From NCBI GenBank assembly GCA_947259425.1, contig CAMYMO010000007.1, positions 1 to 5,652 on the forward strand: a stretch of DNA of 5,652 bases, given 5' to 3'. Below are positions 5,582-5,652 of the stretch, piece after piece; within the stretch, counting starts at the first letter, position 1; each line of letters starts with the position of its first letter. The notes beneath the pieces are model-generated. The model was not told the DNA's origin. It ran no database searches and saw nothing but the letters and a program-made list of their open reading frames with translations. This DNA is from an uncultured Ectothiorhodospiraceae bacterium (GTDB lineage Bacteria; Pseudomonadota; Gammaproteobacteria; UBA6429; Thiohalophilaceae). A program made the position numbers and the translations under genes.

Positions 5582-5652
5582 ATGAACTTAGTCACCGGAA
5601 ATGAAAGTGAATCAGATGATCCCCAATTAAATGCCGTAATAAATTTTTACCA
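5582..5652 (+). CDS. N-terminus of an unidentified protein (cut by the right edge)
   Basis: Only 23 complete codons are visible, beginning MNLVTGNESESDD and reaching QLNAVINFY at the edge. The start is supported by GAGG (5572-5575) 6 bases before the ATG. There is no signal peptide, and the start is acidic. The 'DPQLNAVINFY' run resembles the opening helix of NTF2/SnoaL-like proteins, but this is too short to rely on. Its divergent position makes it the likely target of the LysR-type regulator. Confidence 0.65.
   Translation, partial: MNLVTGNESESDDPQLNAVINFY

Overview
This window looks like chromosomal DNA of moderate-to-low GC from a gammaproteobacterium. The best support is a GreB transcription factor that starts with an MGRYRPP-like N-terminus, as pseudomonad-type GreBs do. 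A lipobox lipoprotein, a HAMP-linked c-type haem protein and a LysR-type regulator also fit a Gram-negative cell. The genus cannot be fixed from the sequence alone. I see no tRNA, rRNA, insertion sequence or CRISPR array.

Layout, left to right. (1) Minus strand, cut by the left edge: a DUF4382-like lipoprotein with a GTG start and a strong ribosome binding site. (2) A 236-base divergent spacer with a near-perfect dyad. (3) Plus strand: a small acidic protein resembling the YezG/DUF600 immunity family, then greB. The greB ribosome binding site lies inside one arm of an inverted repeat. (4) A 211-base spacer with promoter-like boxes and small dyads. (5) Plus strand: a soluble Hanks-type Ser/Thr kinase with a duplicated C-terminal helical module. 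After 27 bases comes a membrane protein with a periplasmic Tll0287-like (DUF3365) domain, one CxxCH haem motif and a cytoplasmic HAMP domain that ends without an effector. (6) Convergent to these, a LysR-type regulator. (7) The divergent region of that regulator, with three interlocked dyads, and the first 23 codons of a gene running off the right edge.

The most interesting unit is the kinase/haem-HAMP pair. The kinase has every canonical catalytic residue but no sensor or membrane segment. Its neighbour has a sensor, two membrane segments and a HAMP relay but no output domain. Together they could form a split, haem- or redox-responsive transmembrane kinase. This is inference from gene order and complementary domains. 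The second notable region is the lysR divergent promoter, where one dyad is centred almost exactly at -65 of the predicted start of the rightward gene, the usual place for a LysR-type recognition site.
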